From Planctomycetaceae bacterium (lineage in GTDB: Bacteria > Planctomycetota > Planctomycetia > Pirellulales > Pirellulaceae), in assembly GCA_027487485.1 (NCBI GenBank), contig JAIYDN010000027.1, positions 35,355-99,354 of the forward strand: a stretch of 64,000 nt of DNA, read 5' to 3'. Below are positions 26,638 through 36,405 of the stretch, piece by piece. The number at the start of each line of letters is the position of its first letter. The first letter of the stretch is position 1. Below the pieces are notes generated by a model that worked only from the letters and a program-made list of their open reading frames with translations, made no database searches and was not told where the DNA came from. The position numbers were made by a program, and so were the translations under genes.

Positions 26638-27912
26638 ATGCATCTTCAAGGAAGCGAAATATACTTAACAACTCGAATACTCCTTGTACCCATCGAACCA
26701 GAAAAGCGTCCTGTGACCGTCCTTCGTCAAATTATCCTTCAATCTCAAAACAAACGCTCCTTCTCAGGTCACCATCCCTGGATCTTGGCTAGTTCCATCA
26801 TTGAGCCCGCTTCGACGCCGGCGGTGGGGGAGCAAGTGGACCTGGTGAACTACGAAACCAAGTGGATCGGTCGAGGATTGTACAACCCGAACAGCCGTAT
26901 TCGCGTTCGTATGTTCACCTGGGACTCCGGTGAATTCATTACGAAGGAGCTGATTCAAAGGCGGCTCGACCGAGCGATCCAGCTGCGAAGTCGGCTTGCC
27001 AACGGCTCCCATCAGCAAGCGTTGCGGATTGTATTCAGCGAAGCGGACCAGTTGAGCGGGCTGGTAGTTGATAAGTACGCGGAACATTTGGTGATCCAGC
27101 TAACCTCAGCGGCCTTGATGCCATTCTTGGATTGTATTGTCGAACGGTTGTTTCATCATTACCGTCCTTTAAGTATCTCCTTGCAGGTAGAGGAGCGGAC
27201 CGCAAAGAGCGAAGGGATGCAACCCGAAAGTCGTTTTCTGATTGGTCAGCCGCCCGAAGAACCGGTTTTGATTGAAGAGAATGGACTCCAATGGCATGTT
27301 GACCTGAAAGATGGACAAAAGACAGGCACGTATCTGGATCAAAGAGATAATCGCCTTGCCGCAGCACGTTGGACGCAACCTGATGCCCGAGTTTTGGATG
27401 TGTGTTGCTATGTGGGTGGCTTCTCGCTGACGATCGCGAAGCATTGCAAGACGTCGGAAATCATCGCCGTGGACAGTAGCGAGCGGGCTCTTGATTCTGC
27501 AAGACGGCATGCCAGTTTGAACCAGTTGGAAGGTCGCATTACTTGGGAGCAGGCTGATTTCTTTGATTCCCTTTCGCGAAAATTGGATGCGCAAGAGCGA
27601 TTTGATACCATCGTCTTGGATCCTCCGCGATTGGCGGGCTCACGCGACCATATTCAAAGGGCTCTGGGCGCGTACCATAAACTAAATTACCTGGCGATGC
27701 GTATGTTGAATCCAGGTGGCACGCTTGTTACGTGCAGCTGTTCCGGACGAGTGTCCCGAGAAGATTTTCGTGACATGCTTCGTGGGGTGAGTACGCGTGT
27801 AAACCGCGAAGTGCAAATTCTAGAAGAACGCGGGGCCGCGCCAGATCATCCAAGTTGCATGTCATGCCCCGAAACCGACTACCTGAAGTGCATCGTCGCC
27901 CGCGTGCTTTAA
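26638..27912 (+). CDS. Class I SAM-dependent rRNA cytosine methyltransferase, RlmI-like
   Basis: A protein of about 424 residues with an N-terminal PUA-like segment (GHHPWILASSI, GRGLYNPNSRIRVRMFTWD), the EEA-type middle domain (IVFSEADQLSGLVVDKY; GQKTGTYLDQRDNR) and a Rossmann methyltransferase domain (VLDVCCYVGGFSLTIAK near 275; VLDPPRLAGS and TCSCSG near 340-390). The order matches RlmI/COG1092 enzymes, which methylate C5 of a 23S rRNA cytosine. The start is uncertain: the frame is open from 26545, ATG 26638 is used here, and GTG 26713 just before the PUA-like strand is an alternative. It is divergent from the TPR gene. Confidence 0.85.
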   Translation: MHLQGSEIYLTTRILLVPIEPEKRPVTVLRQIILQSQNKRSFSGHHPWILASSIIEPASTPAVGEQVDLVNYETKWIGRGLYNPNSRIRVRMFTWDSGEFITKELIQRRLDRAIQLRSRLANGSHQQALRIVFSEADQLSGLVVDKYAEHLVIQLTSAALMPFLDCIVERLFHHYRPLSISLQVEERTAKSEGMQPESRFLIGQPPEEPVLIEENGLQWHVDLKDGQKTGTYLDQRDNRLAAARWTQPDARVLDVCCYVGGFSLTIAKHCKTSEIIAVDSSERALDSARRHASLNQLEGRITWEQADFFDSLSRKLDAQERFDTIVLDPPRLAGSRDHIQRALGAYHKLNYLAMRMLNPGGTLVTCSCSGRVSREDFRDMLRGVSTRVNREVQILEERGAAPDHPSCMSCPETDYLKCIVARVL

Positions 27913-28002
27913 GGAATTGAACATTGTAGCGCATTTGTCCTCAACTGCTCGGAACCGCCAAGCCACCCCCAGCGACGCCAGTAAACATCCGAATGCAAAG
28001 CA

Positions 28003-29646
28003 TCATCCTGTCGTTTTCGACAAGCGTCTCACCCAACGATAGCTCCAATCTAACGGCTTTAGCCCGAGCAAAAGCAGGATTAGTAGTTTGGGCATATAAA
28101 CAGGTGACTTTTCGTACGTGGAACGCACGGTTTCGTCGTGACACCAATAGTGCATGGTGGTTGCGGGGGTCAGTTGGATACGCCACCATTTTTGGATCGA
28201 TCCAACACGACGTAACGTCGGAGATTGCCCCAGCCACTGTGCAAGTCGGTCGCAATAAGGAAACATTTCAACCGGATAAATTGCGTTTCGGTTGAGTTTC
28301 GAGAATCGCTTTTGATTCTGAAGCTCGTCGGTCGCATGTTGCGGAACCATGTCCGAAGGCAAAGCAATCCTACCGCTCAGAAGTGAGCCCACGCATCGTG
28401 CTTGCAATTCACTGATCGAAGGAATATTACCGATGATGGGTCTTGCAAAGCCCACCAAAAAGAGATTCGATGCATGGATATGAGTCATGCCAAGATAAAA
28501 GTCTTTTAGTGCGATTTGTCCTTGAGTTAGATTCTCCAGCGTAGAACGGTAGCCGATCGATGGCACAAGAAGCGTTGCGTTGACCTCTGTTTTCTCATCC
28601 GTTTCAAAGGATTTGCAAACACGGAAGCTAGAGTCAGTCGACGGTCCAACGATGGTAATGCTGCCGTCTGCAACCCAATGTAAAAAATCGTCGCTTTTGT
28701 TATGGAACATGTTGAATAGGTCGTCTTTGGCCGTTCTGGTTAACAGACCCGCCCAATGTTTTCTGACGGCTGCGTTTTGAGCTGGTTGCGTTTTGTCGTG
28801 CTTTGTTTGAGCAACCTGCCTCGGCGGAAACCACCGCTCCATCTTTTCTTGGTATCGAATTCGAAACCGAACGAAACGCTCGCCGATCCAATTGCGCATA
28901 TCCTCATGAATGGACAGCATCAATCGGTTGCGTAGAAAATCCGAAGGTACACCTCGTATAGGATGGTATCTGGGGCTTACGCGGATGCCGCTCTGAAGGG
29001 AAAGAAAGACTTTGTTTTGAAGCTGTGGCTTGGCGAGCCGAACTGCATAGTCCACTGCTGACTCTCCGCCACCAAGAACCACGATGCGTTCTCCGCGTAT
29101 TGGTAACTCACCGTCCGTTCGATTGATGTCCTTCAGCGAAGCGACAGGAATGTCTGACTGTACTTCTTTAGCAACTGCCGCCAATCCCGTTGCGATGATC
29201 ACGGCATCGAAATTCAGCGTCTGCGTCTGGGAGTGATTGCTGCTAACGTCTAATACATCCAACTCCCACCCTTGGTTCGTTTGGTCGCGACGTATCTGCT
29301 TGACTTGGGTGAAAAGACGAATGTAAGAATGGAGACCAAAATGGTCAGCAAAGGATTGAAGGTATTCGCCATACTCTCCTTCCCGAAAGAACTCGGATCG
29401 ACTCGCTCCGCCATCGTCGTGGCAAAATGCATCGAATGACGCATACGTGGAGAACTGAGTTGTATACTTGGTGGAGGTCGATACAAATCCCGAATAAGGT
29501 CTTCCCCAACAGCCAAGAATGGTGCCTGATTGCTCAAAGCATGTCACGTCCCAGTCCGGCAGCATTTCGACCATATGCCTTAGGCTTATCAAGCCACTAC
29601 TGCCTCCCCCGACGATGGCAACTCGCTTTTTGTTTGCTTGCGTCAT
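28003..29646 (-). CDS. Flavin-containing monooxygenase-like FAD/NAD(P) oxidoreductase
   Basis: A 547-residue flavoprotein. The FAD-binding GxGxxG-type motif VAIVGGGSSGLISLR starts at residue 9, a second dinucleotide motif RIVVLGGGESAVDYAVRLA lies near 195, and the intervening ATG motif (VIIATGLAAV) near 160 is typical of group B monooxygenases/FMOs. FSTYASFDAF near 68 resembles the FMO substrate region. The C-terminal 40 residues contain a hydrophobic stretch (LLILLLLGLKPLDW) that may anchor it to membranes. It is the third gene of a tight minus-strand operon behind a KAS III-like enzyme and an unknown membrane protein, so oxidation of a lipid or polyketide-like product is a reasonable guess. 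Confidence 0.85.
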   Translation of the reverse strand: MTQANKKRVAIVGGGSSGLISLRHMVEMLPDWDVTCFEQSGTILGCWGRPYSGFVSTSTKYTTQFSTYASFDAFCHDDGGASRSEFFREGEYGEYLQSFADHFGLHSYIRLFTQVKQIRRDQTNQGWELDVLDVSSNHSQTQTLNFDAVIIATGLAAVAKEVQSDIPVASLKDINRTDGELPIRGERIVVLGGGESAVDYAVRLAKPQLQNKVFLSLQSGIRVSPRYHPIRGVPSDFLRNRLMLSIHEDMRNWIGERFVRFRIRYQEKMERWFPPRQVAQTKHDKTQPAQNAAVRKHWAGLLTRTAKDDLFNMFHNKSDDFLHWVADGSITIVGPSTDSSFRVCKSFETDEKTEVNATLLVPSIGYRSTLENLTQGQIALKDFYLGMTHIHASNLFLVGFARPIIGNIPSISELQARCVGSLLSGRIALPSDMVPQHATDELQNQKRFSKLNRNAIYPVEMFPYCDRLAQWLGQSPTLRRVGSIQKWWRIQLTPATTMHYWCHDETVRSTYEKSPVYMPKLLILLLLGLKPLDWSYRWVRRLSKTTG

Positions 29647-29663
29647 GCGATCATTTGCTTTCG

Positions 29664-30752
29664 TTACGCGACGACGGCGGTAAGGCTAATGAGTACGAAG
29701 TTGAATTGCCCCGACTCGGGGATGAAAAGCAAAATGCGATCGCCGTGGTTACTCCGATGGGACTTTATGTAATGATCGAGCATGATAAAGATGCTGGCAG
29801 CTCCGGTGTTGCCGGCAGTTGCCAGGTTGGTCCAGTAGGGGACTGGATGCTCCGGATCCGCGGATAGCTCGGACAAAATTCGTTCCATCTTTCGGCGGAA
29901 GAAGAAGGAAGAAAGATGGGGCAGCACGCACTGATAGGAATCCAGCATTTCATTGTGACGAACCAGCGCGTCGTCGACAAACTTGCGGCCTTTCGGAAAT
30001 AGAAACCGAGACAGGATCGAGACATCTTGAGTCAGCAGCCGATTGCTATTGTCCAGCTTCATGCAAAGAGGTGTCTCATTTGCGAACGACATCGAATGCG
30101 TCCAATCGATTTTCCAAGATACTTGACCACTGCGCGGACTGGATTCGAGCAGCATTGCACCAGCGCCATCCGATAGCATGAATCTCAAGAAAACGGACAT
30201 GAACCATTGGCTATTTCGAAGTTGAGCATGCTGAGTCCGATCGTCGATGGGTTGGATCACGGACGACTTGAGGATTTCTGAAGCGTGTTCGGCTCCAACG
30301 CAAACACAACTGTGATGAATCCCTAATTCCAACGCGCGATAGCCTGCCACAATCGCCGCGGCCGCTGACGTGCATATGCCCGAATGCGATGCTATTTCAA
30401 GAGGTTGCGGCAACAATCCCATCGATTGGGCTTGGCTGTGCAAAAGAGATCCGATTCCTGGTCCTGAGAGCGGGGCAAAGGTGGTCCCGGCGGCAAGCAT
30501 CCCAATCGAAGACGATGAGCGAACGTTCTGGAGGCAGTCCTGGATTGCAAGAGCGCCCAATTCGTAAACCGAATGAGTCGCGATCTGGTTTCCCAGCTGG
30601 GCATAATGCCTTGATGTGATTCCATTCATACCAAGAATTTGCTTTTTGACTTCTGCCTCACCTTCCAACGAGCCCAAAAACTGCTCGATCGATTCGTTGG
30701 GAACTGGGGGGCCAGGAAGGAACGAACCGGTTCTAGTGATGTAGCACGGCAT
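29664..30752 (-). CDS. KAS III-like beta-ketoacyl synthase
   Basis: A 362-residue thiolase-fold condensing enzyme. The start is ATG 30752 (MPCYITRTGSFLPG), which sits 7 bases after the upstream gene; the open frame to 30935 lies inside that gene. The catalytic triad can be placed: Cys at about 127 in HSGICTSAAAAIV, His in QCVLPHLSSF, and Asn in TAGNTGAASIF near the C-terminus. This is the FabH/KAS III pattern, but the N-terminal GMNGITSRHYA region and an operon without other fatty-acid genes suggest a specialised condensing enzyme rather than housekeeping FabH. Substrate unknown. Confidence 0.85.
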   Translation of the reverse strand: MPCYITRTGSFLPGPPVPNESIEQFLGSLEGEAEVKKQILGMNGITSRHYAQLGNQIATHSVYELGALAIQDCLQNVRSSSSIGMLAAGTTFAPLSGPGIGSLLHSQAQSMGLLPQPLEIASHSGICTSAAAAIVAGYRALELGIHHSCVCVGAEHASEILKSSVIQPIDDRTQHAQLRNSQWFMSVFLRFMLSDGAGAMLLESSPRSGQVSWKIDWTHSMSFANETPLCMKLDNSNRLLTQDVSILSRFLFPKGRKFVDDALVRHNEMLDSYQCVLPHLSSFFFRRKMERILSELSADPEHPVPYWTNLATAGNTGAASIFIMLDHYIKSHRSNHGDRILLFIPESGQFNFVLISLTAVVA

Positions 30753-30759
30753 AGTATTC

Positions 30760-31662
30760 TCAGTTGCACGCCACCCTGGCGGGGCGATGGCGAAGCAGTT
30801 CATAAGCCACTTCGTCGAAGACAATATGGTAATACAGATACTGGCTCGGGTTTGAGAAGAATGCGCTGCTGTTGTAGTGCCCTCGATTGCTGACTTCTTG
30901 CATGAAAAAGTCCAGGTCGATTTGAACTTCCACATCCCCAGCGTAAATCTGCTTAAGGCACCACAGTAACACTGAATCGGAGCCGAAGGAGTTTAATGCG
31001 TTGATAGTGGTCTTGAGGTCGCCAAAAATGGTGATAGTTGTTACGATCAGCAAGACGATGTTCGTGGCGCCTAAGATTTGCCAAGAGTGTTTGCGATTCT
31101 CTTCCAACGCTTGCTTGCTAAGCGCTTCATGGTCTTCCGGTTTCTGGGAACGTATATAGGCGAGATTCTTCAGAAAGGATTGTTTATTGAATCGATCGAT
31201 GAGCTCGTACGATAGCAAATCATGGCCAACGGTAAGATTGTTTTTGGTGACCGTTCGGAGGTCTTCGACTCCAAAGTCGCCGAAAATGCCATTCAGCTTG
31301 CGTTCATCCTTGGGATGAGGCTGGCCTTCTTGAATCAATATGTAACGATACAGCAACGGCTCAATCTGAACATGCCGCAGCATCAGCTCTGCTGCGTCGT
31401 AACGAGCCAAGTATTTCATTCCAAGGGACATGAACAGATCGATCAAATAGAATTCGAATCCATATGGATTTCGATGAAGCACGAACTTGATCGGGAAGCT
31501 AATGGTTCGAATAAAGAAATACGACACCAGCAGCAACGGCCTAAGGAGAATGAAGTCCAGTCGCTTTTTTTCGTCAGCAAAGACATCGTTGACGTATTCG
31601 GTGATATAAGGGAATCGATGCATGGGCACCAGTTTACCCAGAATTTCACCTTGACCATACAT
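30760..31662 (-). CDS. Unknown membrane-associated protein, first gene of the KAS III/FMO operon
   Basis: I do not recognise this 300-residue protein with certainty. It has a basic HRFPYITEYVNDVF start region, one or two hydrophobic segments (about 41-62, LLRPLLLVSYFFIRTISFPI; and about 195-215, ILGATNIVLLIVTTITIFG), and a C-terminal part rich in aromatic residues (FFMQEVSNRGHYNSSAFFSN). The first Met may be that of MHRFPYIT (31623) instead of 31662. It overlaps no other gene and ends 7 bases before the KAS III-like start, so translation is probably coupled. An accessory or membrane-docking role in lipid-type biosynthesis is inference from context only. Confidence 0.6.
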   Translation of the reverse strand: MYGQGEILGKLVPMHRFPYITEYVNDVFADEKKRLDFILLRPLLLVSYFFIRTISFPIKFVLHRNPYGFEFYLIDLFMSLGMKYLARYDAAELMLRHVQIEPLLYRYILIQEGQPHPKDERKLNGIFGDFGVEDLRTVTKNNLTVGHDLLSYELIDRFNKQSFLKNLAYIRSQKPEDHEALSKQALEENRKHSWQILGATNIVLLIVTTITIFGDLKTTINALNSFGSDSVLLWCLKQIYAGDVEVQIDLDFFMQEVSNRGHYNSSAFFSNPSQYLYYHIVFDEVAYELLRHRPARVACN

Positions 31663-31817
31663 CGAAAAGCGTTTCGAATCCCAGGTGAGAAAAGATTTTT
31701 TGCTCGCTTGGAAGCCGTCTCACTATTGCCGATATTGGCTGTTGCGACCGCAGCGAGAATTTTGCGAAGCTAATTGGCGATTTGGCCTGTTTTTTGCCTT
31801 CAATGCCCATAAATACT

Positions 31818-32447
31818 ATGAAAAACGTTTTTGAGTTGACGCATCCGCTCGCCCAGCATCATCTTTCGATTCTTCGCGCGACATCCACAAGTCCTGCTCA
31901 GTTTCGAACTCAGATCCACTTGCTGGCCATGTTGCTGGCGGTTCGAGCGACGGACGATTTGCAGCTCCGGCCCGTTCCAGTTGTAACCCCGATTACGCAA
32001 ATGTCGGGAAACTGTCTTTCACAGCGGATAGGAATCGTTCCGATTTTGCGAGCCGGGTTGGGCTTGGTTGAGCCTGTGCTGCAGCTGATTCCGGATGCGG
32101 CCGTTTGGCACGTTGGAATGTATCGCGATGAGGCGACAGCTCAGCCCGTCGAGTATTATTCCAAGCTTCCGGATGAGAATGCGGTGGATGTGGGATTGGT
32201 CTTGGACCCCATGCTTGCGACAGGCGGGTCGATCAAAGCGGCGGTCGTTGCATTGCAGCGTTGGGGGGTGAAGGATATTCGCGTTTTAAGCGTGATTGCA
32301 GCGAGGCCCGGGATCGAGCAATTTCACCAGGAGTATCCAGATGTCAAAGTCTTTGTCGCATGTATCGATCCAGAACTCAATTCGCACAAGTTTATCGTGC
32401 CTGGACTAGGAGATGCCGGAGACCGAATGTTCAATACTCAGCGATAA
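31818..32447 (+). CDS. upp: Uracil phosphoribosyltransferase
   Basis: It salvages uracil with PRPP to UMP. The 209-residue product from ATG 31818 (MKNVFELTHPLAQHHLSILR) matches the family length; the frame is open to 31782 but the extra residues are not conserved. Motifs: PILRAGLGLVEPVLQLIP (about 75-92), the PRPP-binding LDPMLATGGSIKAAV (about 132-146), and the C-terminal PGLGDAGDRMFNT uracil-binding stretch. It is followed by purA after 138 bases, both in nucleotide metabolism. It is divergent from the KAS III operon. Confidence 0.95.
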   Translation: MKNVFELTHPLAQHHLSILRATSTSPAQFRTQIHLLAMLLAVRATDDLQLRPVPVVTPITQMSGNCLSQRIGIVPILRAGLGLVEPVLQLIPDAAVWHVGMYRDEATAQPVEYYSKLPDENAVDVGLVLDPMLATGGSIKAAVVALQRWGVKDIRVLSVIAARPGIEQFHQEYPDVKVFVACIDPELNSHKFIVPGLGDAGDRMFNTQR

Positions 32448-32585
32448 ACGAATCGACACTTGACCAAATACGGCGTTTGCTTCTAGACTCTAGGGTTTGC
32501 ATTCTTAGGCTATACGAGACTTTCAGGCAGTTCCCGCAATTTGCCGTCCGTCCGGTCTGTTTACCTTGGTATTCGTGAGTATTTT

Positions 32586-33875
32586 GTGGCAGCGACGTGT
32601 GTAATTGGACTTCAGTGGGGGGACGAGGCGAAGGGTAAGCTCGTAGATTTACTTGCACCGCGACACGATATCGTTGTCCGTTATCAAGGCGGTGCGAATG
32701 CTGGCCACACCGTTGTTAGCGGTTCCGAAGTTTACAAACTGCACCACATTCCCTCCGGGATCTTGTCCGGATCGATTGCCAACGTCATTGCACCCGGCGT
32801 TGTGATTGAACCCAATATGTTAATCCGGGAGATTGAAGGGCTGGAAGCCCGCGGAATCGAGCCTCGCAAGAACCTGTTGATCAGTGAGCGAGCTCATATT
32901 GTAATGCCTTGGCACTTTATTGAAGATAAGGCGACCAATCGGGCTGTTGTGGCTGGCGAAAGTATCGGGACAACCAATCGAGGTATCGGCCCATGTTACC
33001 GGGACAAAATTGGTAGGACGCATGCGTTTCGAATTGCGGACCTGATGAGCGATAATCTGAAAGCGAAAGTTTCAGACACAGTAGCTGCGAAACTGGACGT
33101 GCTCAAGCATATCGCCGATCCCGCTGATTTGGAAACCTTGAACGCGGACAAGATCTATGATCAATGCAGAATGTGGGCAAAATCGATCGGCTCATTGTCC
33201 ATTGATTCCACCAATTACTTATTGGATGAATTGGATGCAGGTAAGAGTCTGCTGATGGAAGGGGCGCAAGGTTCGTTGCTAGATATTGATCACGGAACCT
33301 ATCCCTTCGTGACCAGCAGCAATGCGTCAGGTGTTGGGGTTTCCGCTGGTTCGGGTGTTCCTGCACGCTGGATTAATCGGGTGATTGGCGTCACCAAGGC
33401 TTACTCGACGCGAGTTGGCGGCGGTCCTTTCCCGACGGAACTGTCGGACGAGACCGGTCAAAAAATTCGTGATATAGGACGCGAATACGGGACAACAACC
33501 GGCAGGCCTCGACGGTGCGGCTGGTTCGATGCGGTCGCGGTTCGATATACGGCGCGGCTAAGCGGCGTACATTATCTTTCGTTGATGATGATGGATGTAC
33601 TCAGCCACTTTGATTCGATTCAAGTGTGCGTTGCCTACGATTTACGCGGCGAGCGTATCACCCGTTTTCCTTGCTTGGCGGAAGATCTTCGGGATTGCGT
33701 GCCCATTTATGAGACGATGCCCGGCTGGAACACGGATGTTTCCGGAGTTCGCAAATTGGAAGACTTTCCATTGAACGCTCGAAAATACATTGAGCGAATT
33801 GAGGAATTGATCTCGGTTCCAGTGGGGGTTCTTTCCGTAGGACCAGACCGCGAACAAACCATCTTCTTGATTTAG
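32586..33875 (+). CDS. purA: Adenylosuccinate synthetase
   Basis: It condenses IMP and aspartate with GTP to adenylosuccinate, the first step from IMP to AMP. The GTP-binding loop QWGDEAKGK lies at the very N-terminus (the common form is GDEGKGK), followed by [57 protein letters not shown] and [12 protein letters not shown]. The GTG at 32586 ([14 protein letters not shown]) gives 429 residues, the family size; the frame open to 32541 would add a non-conserved extension. No obvious ribosome-binding sequence precedes it. Confidence 0.95.
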   Translation: MAATCVIGLQWGDEAKGKLVDLLAPRHDIVVRYQGGANAGHTVVSGSEVYKLHHIPSGILSGSIANVIAPGVVIEPNMLIREIEGLEARGIEPRKNLLISERAHIVMPWHFIEDKATNRAVVAGESIGTTNRGIGPCYRDKIGRTHAFRIADLMSDNLKAKVSDTVAAKLDVLKHIADPADLETLNADKIYDQCRMWAKSIGSLSIDSTNYLLDELDAGKSLLMEGAQGSLLDIDHGTYPFVTSSNASGVGVSAGSGVPARWINRVIGVTKAYSTRVGGGPFPTELSDETGQKIRDIGREYGTTTGRPRRCGWFDAVAVRYTARLSGVHYLSLMMMDVLSHFDSIQVCVAYDLRGERITRFPCLAEDLRDCVPIYETMPGWNTDVSGVRKLEDFPLNARKYIERIEELISVPVGVLSVGPDREQTIFLI

Positions 33876-33911
33876 TCGAATTTTCCACTCAATCGCAAAG
33901 TAAGCAATCCG

Positions 33912-34937
33912 ATGAAGGCGCTTGTCAAAGCAAAACGTGATGTTGGCCTGGAGCTACAAGATGTTCCTTTTCCAACGATCGGAATCAATGATTGTTTGAT
34001 TCGCGTTGAGAAGACTGGAATCTGTGGTACCGATTTGCACATCTACAATTGGGATGCGTGGGCACAAAAAACGATTCCAGTTCCCATGGTCGTTGGCCAT
34101 GAATTTGTTGGCGAGATCGTCGAAGTGGGGTCCAATGTAACCGACTTCTTCCCAGGTGAGATCGTTTCGGGGGAAGGCCATGTGGTTTGTGGCCGATGCC
34201 GAAACTGCCTGGCGGGGCGTAGGCATTTATGCAAAGACACTCAAGGGGTTGGGGTGAACCGAACGGGAGCGTTCGCGGAATACATCGCTTTGCCGATGAC
34301 GAACGTCTGGCATCATCGTCCCGATATCGATCGGGATATTGCAAGCATCTTTGATCCTTTGGGGAACGCGGTACATACAGCATTGGCGTTTGAATGCTTG
34401 GGAGAGGACGTGCTCATTACAGGGGCTGGCCCGATTGGCTTGATGGCCACGGCGGTAGTAAAGCATGCTGGCGCGCGGCATGTGGTGGTATCGGACGTCA
34501 ATCCATTCCGATTGGACCTGGCGCGGAAGATGGGGGCTTCGCTAGCATTCGACCCTCGCGAACGGGAGATGGCGGATGTTCAGAAAGAGTTGGATATGCG
34601 GGAAGGCTTCGACGTTGGTTTGGAAATGTCAGGCTCGCCTGCTGCATTGCGAACAATGCTAGCAAGCATGTGTCATGGTGGAAAAATCGCAATGCTAGGT
34701 ATTCCTTCGGAGCAGATTGCAATCGATTGGAATCTAGTCGTGTTTAACATGCTGACAATCCGTGGAATCTACGGTCGAGAGATGTACGAGACGTGGTACA
34801 AAATGACGGTACTCTTAGAAAGCGGCCTGGATATTTCACCGGTAATTACTCATCGCTTTCACTACACCGATTTCGAAAAAGGCTTCCAAGCTATGCTGTC
34901 GGGTTTGTCGGGCAAGGTTGTTCTCGACTGGATGTAA
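33912..34937 (+). CDS. tdh: L-threonine 3-dehydrogenase
   Basis: This zinc-dependent medium-chain dehydrogenase oxidises threonine to 2-amino-3-ketobutyrate with NAD. The 341 residues match the family exactly. Catalytic zinc ligands are visible in [15 protein letters not shown] (Cys ~38) and VVGHEF (His ~63, Glu ~64), and the structural zinc cysteines in CGRCRNC and HLCKD (about 97-111). The NAD-binding [19 protein letters not shown] lies near 170. The [10 protein letters not shown] signature separates Tdh from sorbitol and alcohol dehydrogenases. The usual partner gene kbl is not next to it. It starts 36 bases after purA. Confidence 0.94.
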   Translation: MKALVKAKRDVGLELQDVPFPTIGINDCLIRVEKTGICGTDLHIYNWDAWAQKTIPVPMVVGHEFVGEIVEVGSNVTDFFPGEIVSGEGHVVCGRCRNCLAGRRHLCKDTQGVGVNRTGAFAEYIALPMTNVWHHRPDIDRDIASIFDPLGNAVHTALAFECLGEDVLITGAGPIGLMATAVVKHAGARHVVVSDVNPFRLDLARKMGASLAFDPREREMADVQKELDMREGFDVGLEMSGSPAALRTMLASMCHGGKIAMLGIPSEQIAIDWNLVVFNMLTIRGIYGREMYETWYKMTVLLESGLDISPVITHRFHYTDFEKGFQAMLSGLSGKVVLDWM

Positions 34938-35046
34938 CCAGGCCTGTTTTGGTCCAGTCGGGCTTGACGTAGAAAATGAAAAATAGGTAAGGTGCACAAG
35001 ACAAGGGTTCAAGACCGACATACGAAACGAATTTGGAAGAGCGATT

Positions 35047-36393
35047 GTGACTTTGAAGGCCATTCCAACAAGTTACTTACAACCTCTTCAGATTGTTGGA
35101 ATCGTTTATTGGGGCAGAAGTGGCACAATCCTACTGCATTCGCTTTTAGACTCCCATCCGGACGTACTTTCCTGCAACGCTTATTTTTGGCTTTATAGCT
35201 CGAAAATGGACGAATTCGTTGCAAGCGACCATGGTTCTTGCCCAAAAAAGCTTCTGTCTTTCGTGTGCGAAGCTTTTCCGTATTTGTTTGTGCATTGGCC
35301 TACCTTCTTTCCGGAAATGTTTCGCGGGCCAAATCGCGATCTTCGTTTTGGCACGGACCGCGCGCGATTCCTAGCATGTTTTGAAGAGTATCTGTCCTAC
35401 TTTCCGGAGGGAACGCCGTTCACGCACCTGCCGAAAGGGCATACATTTCACTCATTTGTATTGCAAGCGATCCATGTGGCATACGCGATGGCACAAGGCC
35501 AAGAGCTACGATCTGAAAATCCAACGATCATTTGGCAGACACACTTTTGGCAAGCGGATTACTTCCGTGAACGTTTCCCTAACCTTCGACTATTGAGCGC
35601 GGTTCGGAATCCATACAAGGGATACGACGCATGGCAGCTGAGGGGGTTTGTTGACCAAAGAGTCCCACCCTTTTGGTTTTATCACACCGTCAAGTTTCGT
35701 CAGATGATGGAGTTTGTTAAAGTCCCGCTCGACATTGCATCCCGTTGCCGTGCAATTCGGTTTGAGGATATTCATAACCGTACGGAAGATGCGATGCGAG
35801 CTATTGCTAAATGGCTGAACATTCGATGGGACGATTGCCTTCTGGAAAGCACCTTTGATGGTGAGCCGTATTGGGGGGTAAGAGGTGGATGCCTTCGTAT
35901 GCTCGAGGAAGGGCAGGTTGCCCCCGTAGAAGCCTTAGTAACTGGCACACGTAAATTCGACGAATCCAAAATGGAACTCAAATACCTAGGATTGATCGAT
36001 AGGCTACGATTGAGGACATTCTGTGAAGATGCTTTTGAAAATTGGGGGTATTCCGCGGTTTCCAATCGTACCCTTCGGATGTCGTTGCTTCGAATAAGCC
36101 GTTCCGTCCTGTTGTTTCTACCCTCCAAACTGGATCGTCTTTCCTACTTGGAAGATTTGCGACTAGAGCTAAAGCAACTAACGGAAAAATCAGTTCTAAA
36201 TCGAGCACGCGTGGTCGCGAATTCATTGGTGAAATTCGTTAGTGACAAGTTGAGTTTTCGAAAGGAAATGATCGAGCTGAGTAACAAGCAGACGGGTTGG
36301 AGAACCATCGAACCTGTCTTTACTCCCAATCAAGTTGTGGCCGACGAATGCGAGAATCACGTCCCTACTCTTCAAGCATCGAAAGCAGCATAA
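35047..36393 (+). CDS. Sulfotransferase-fold protein; candidate phosphoramidyl transferase
   Basis: A 448-residue protein. The 5'-phosphosulfate-binding loop is clear at the N-terminus (VYWGRSGTILLHSLLDSHPD, about 19-38), and a 3'-phosphate-binding segment of the VRNPYKGYDAW type lies near residue 187. The C-terminal ~180 residues are not recognised. The family transfers a sulfuryl group from PAPS. It is 12 bases upstream of a CysC-like kinase that in this context probably makes a 3'-phosphorylated CDP-phosphoramidate, a PAPS-like donor, so this protein may transfer a phosphoramidate rather than sulfate; that is inference. The start is GTG 35047; a weak promoter-like TTGACG lies at 34964. No signal peptide. 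Confidence 0.78.
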   Translation: MTLKAIPTSYLQPLQIVGIVYWGRSGTILLHSLLDSHPDVLSCNAYFWLYSSKMDEFVASDHGSCPKKLLSFVCEAFPYLFVHWPTFFPEMFRGPNRDLRFGTDRARFLACFEEYLSYFPEGTPFTHLPKGHTFHSFVLQAIHVAYAMAQGQELRSENPTIIWQTHFWQADYFRERFPNLRLLSAVRNPYKGYDAWQLRGFVDQRVPPFWFYHTVKFRQMMEFVKVPLDIASRCRAIRFEDIHNRTEDAMRAIAKWLNIRWDDCLLESTFDGEPYWGVRGGCLRMLEEGQVAPVEALVTGTRKFDESKMELKYLGLIDRLRLRTFCEDAFENWGYSAVSNRTLRMSLLRISRSVLLFLPSKLDRLSYLEDLRLELKQLTEKSVLNRARVVANSLVKFVSDKLSFRKEMIELSNKQTGWRTIEPVFTPNQVVADECENHVPTLQASKAA

Positions 36394-36405
36394 AGAGAGG
36401 AATTC

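Noticed and set aside
34938..35046. Possible tRNA from the gggttcaagac sequence
   Set aside because: No acceptor stem or anticodon arm can be formed around it. I saw no credible tRNA or rRNA gene in the window.
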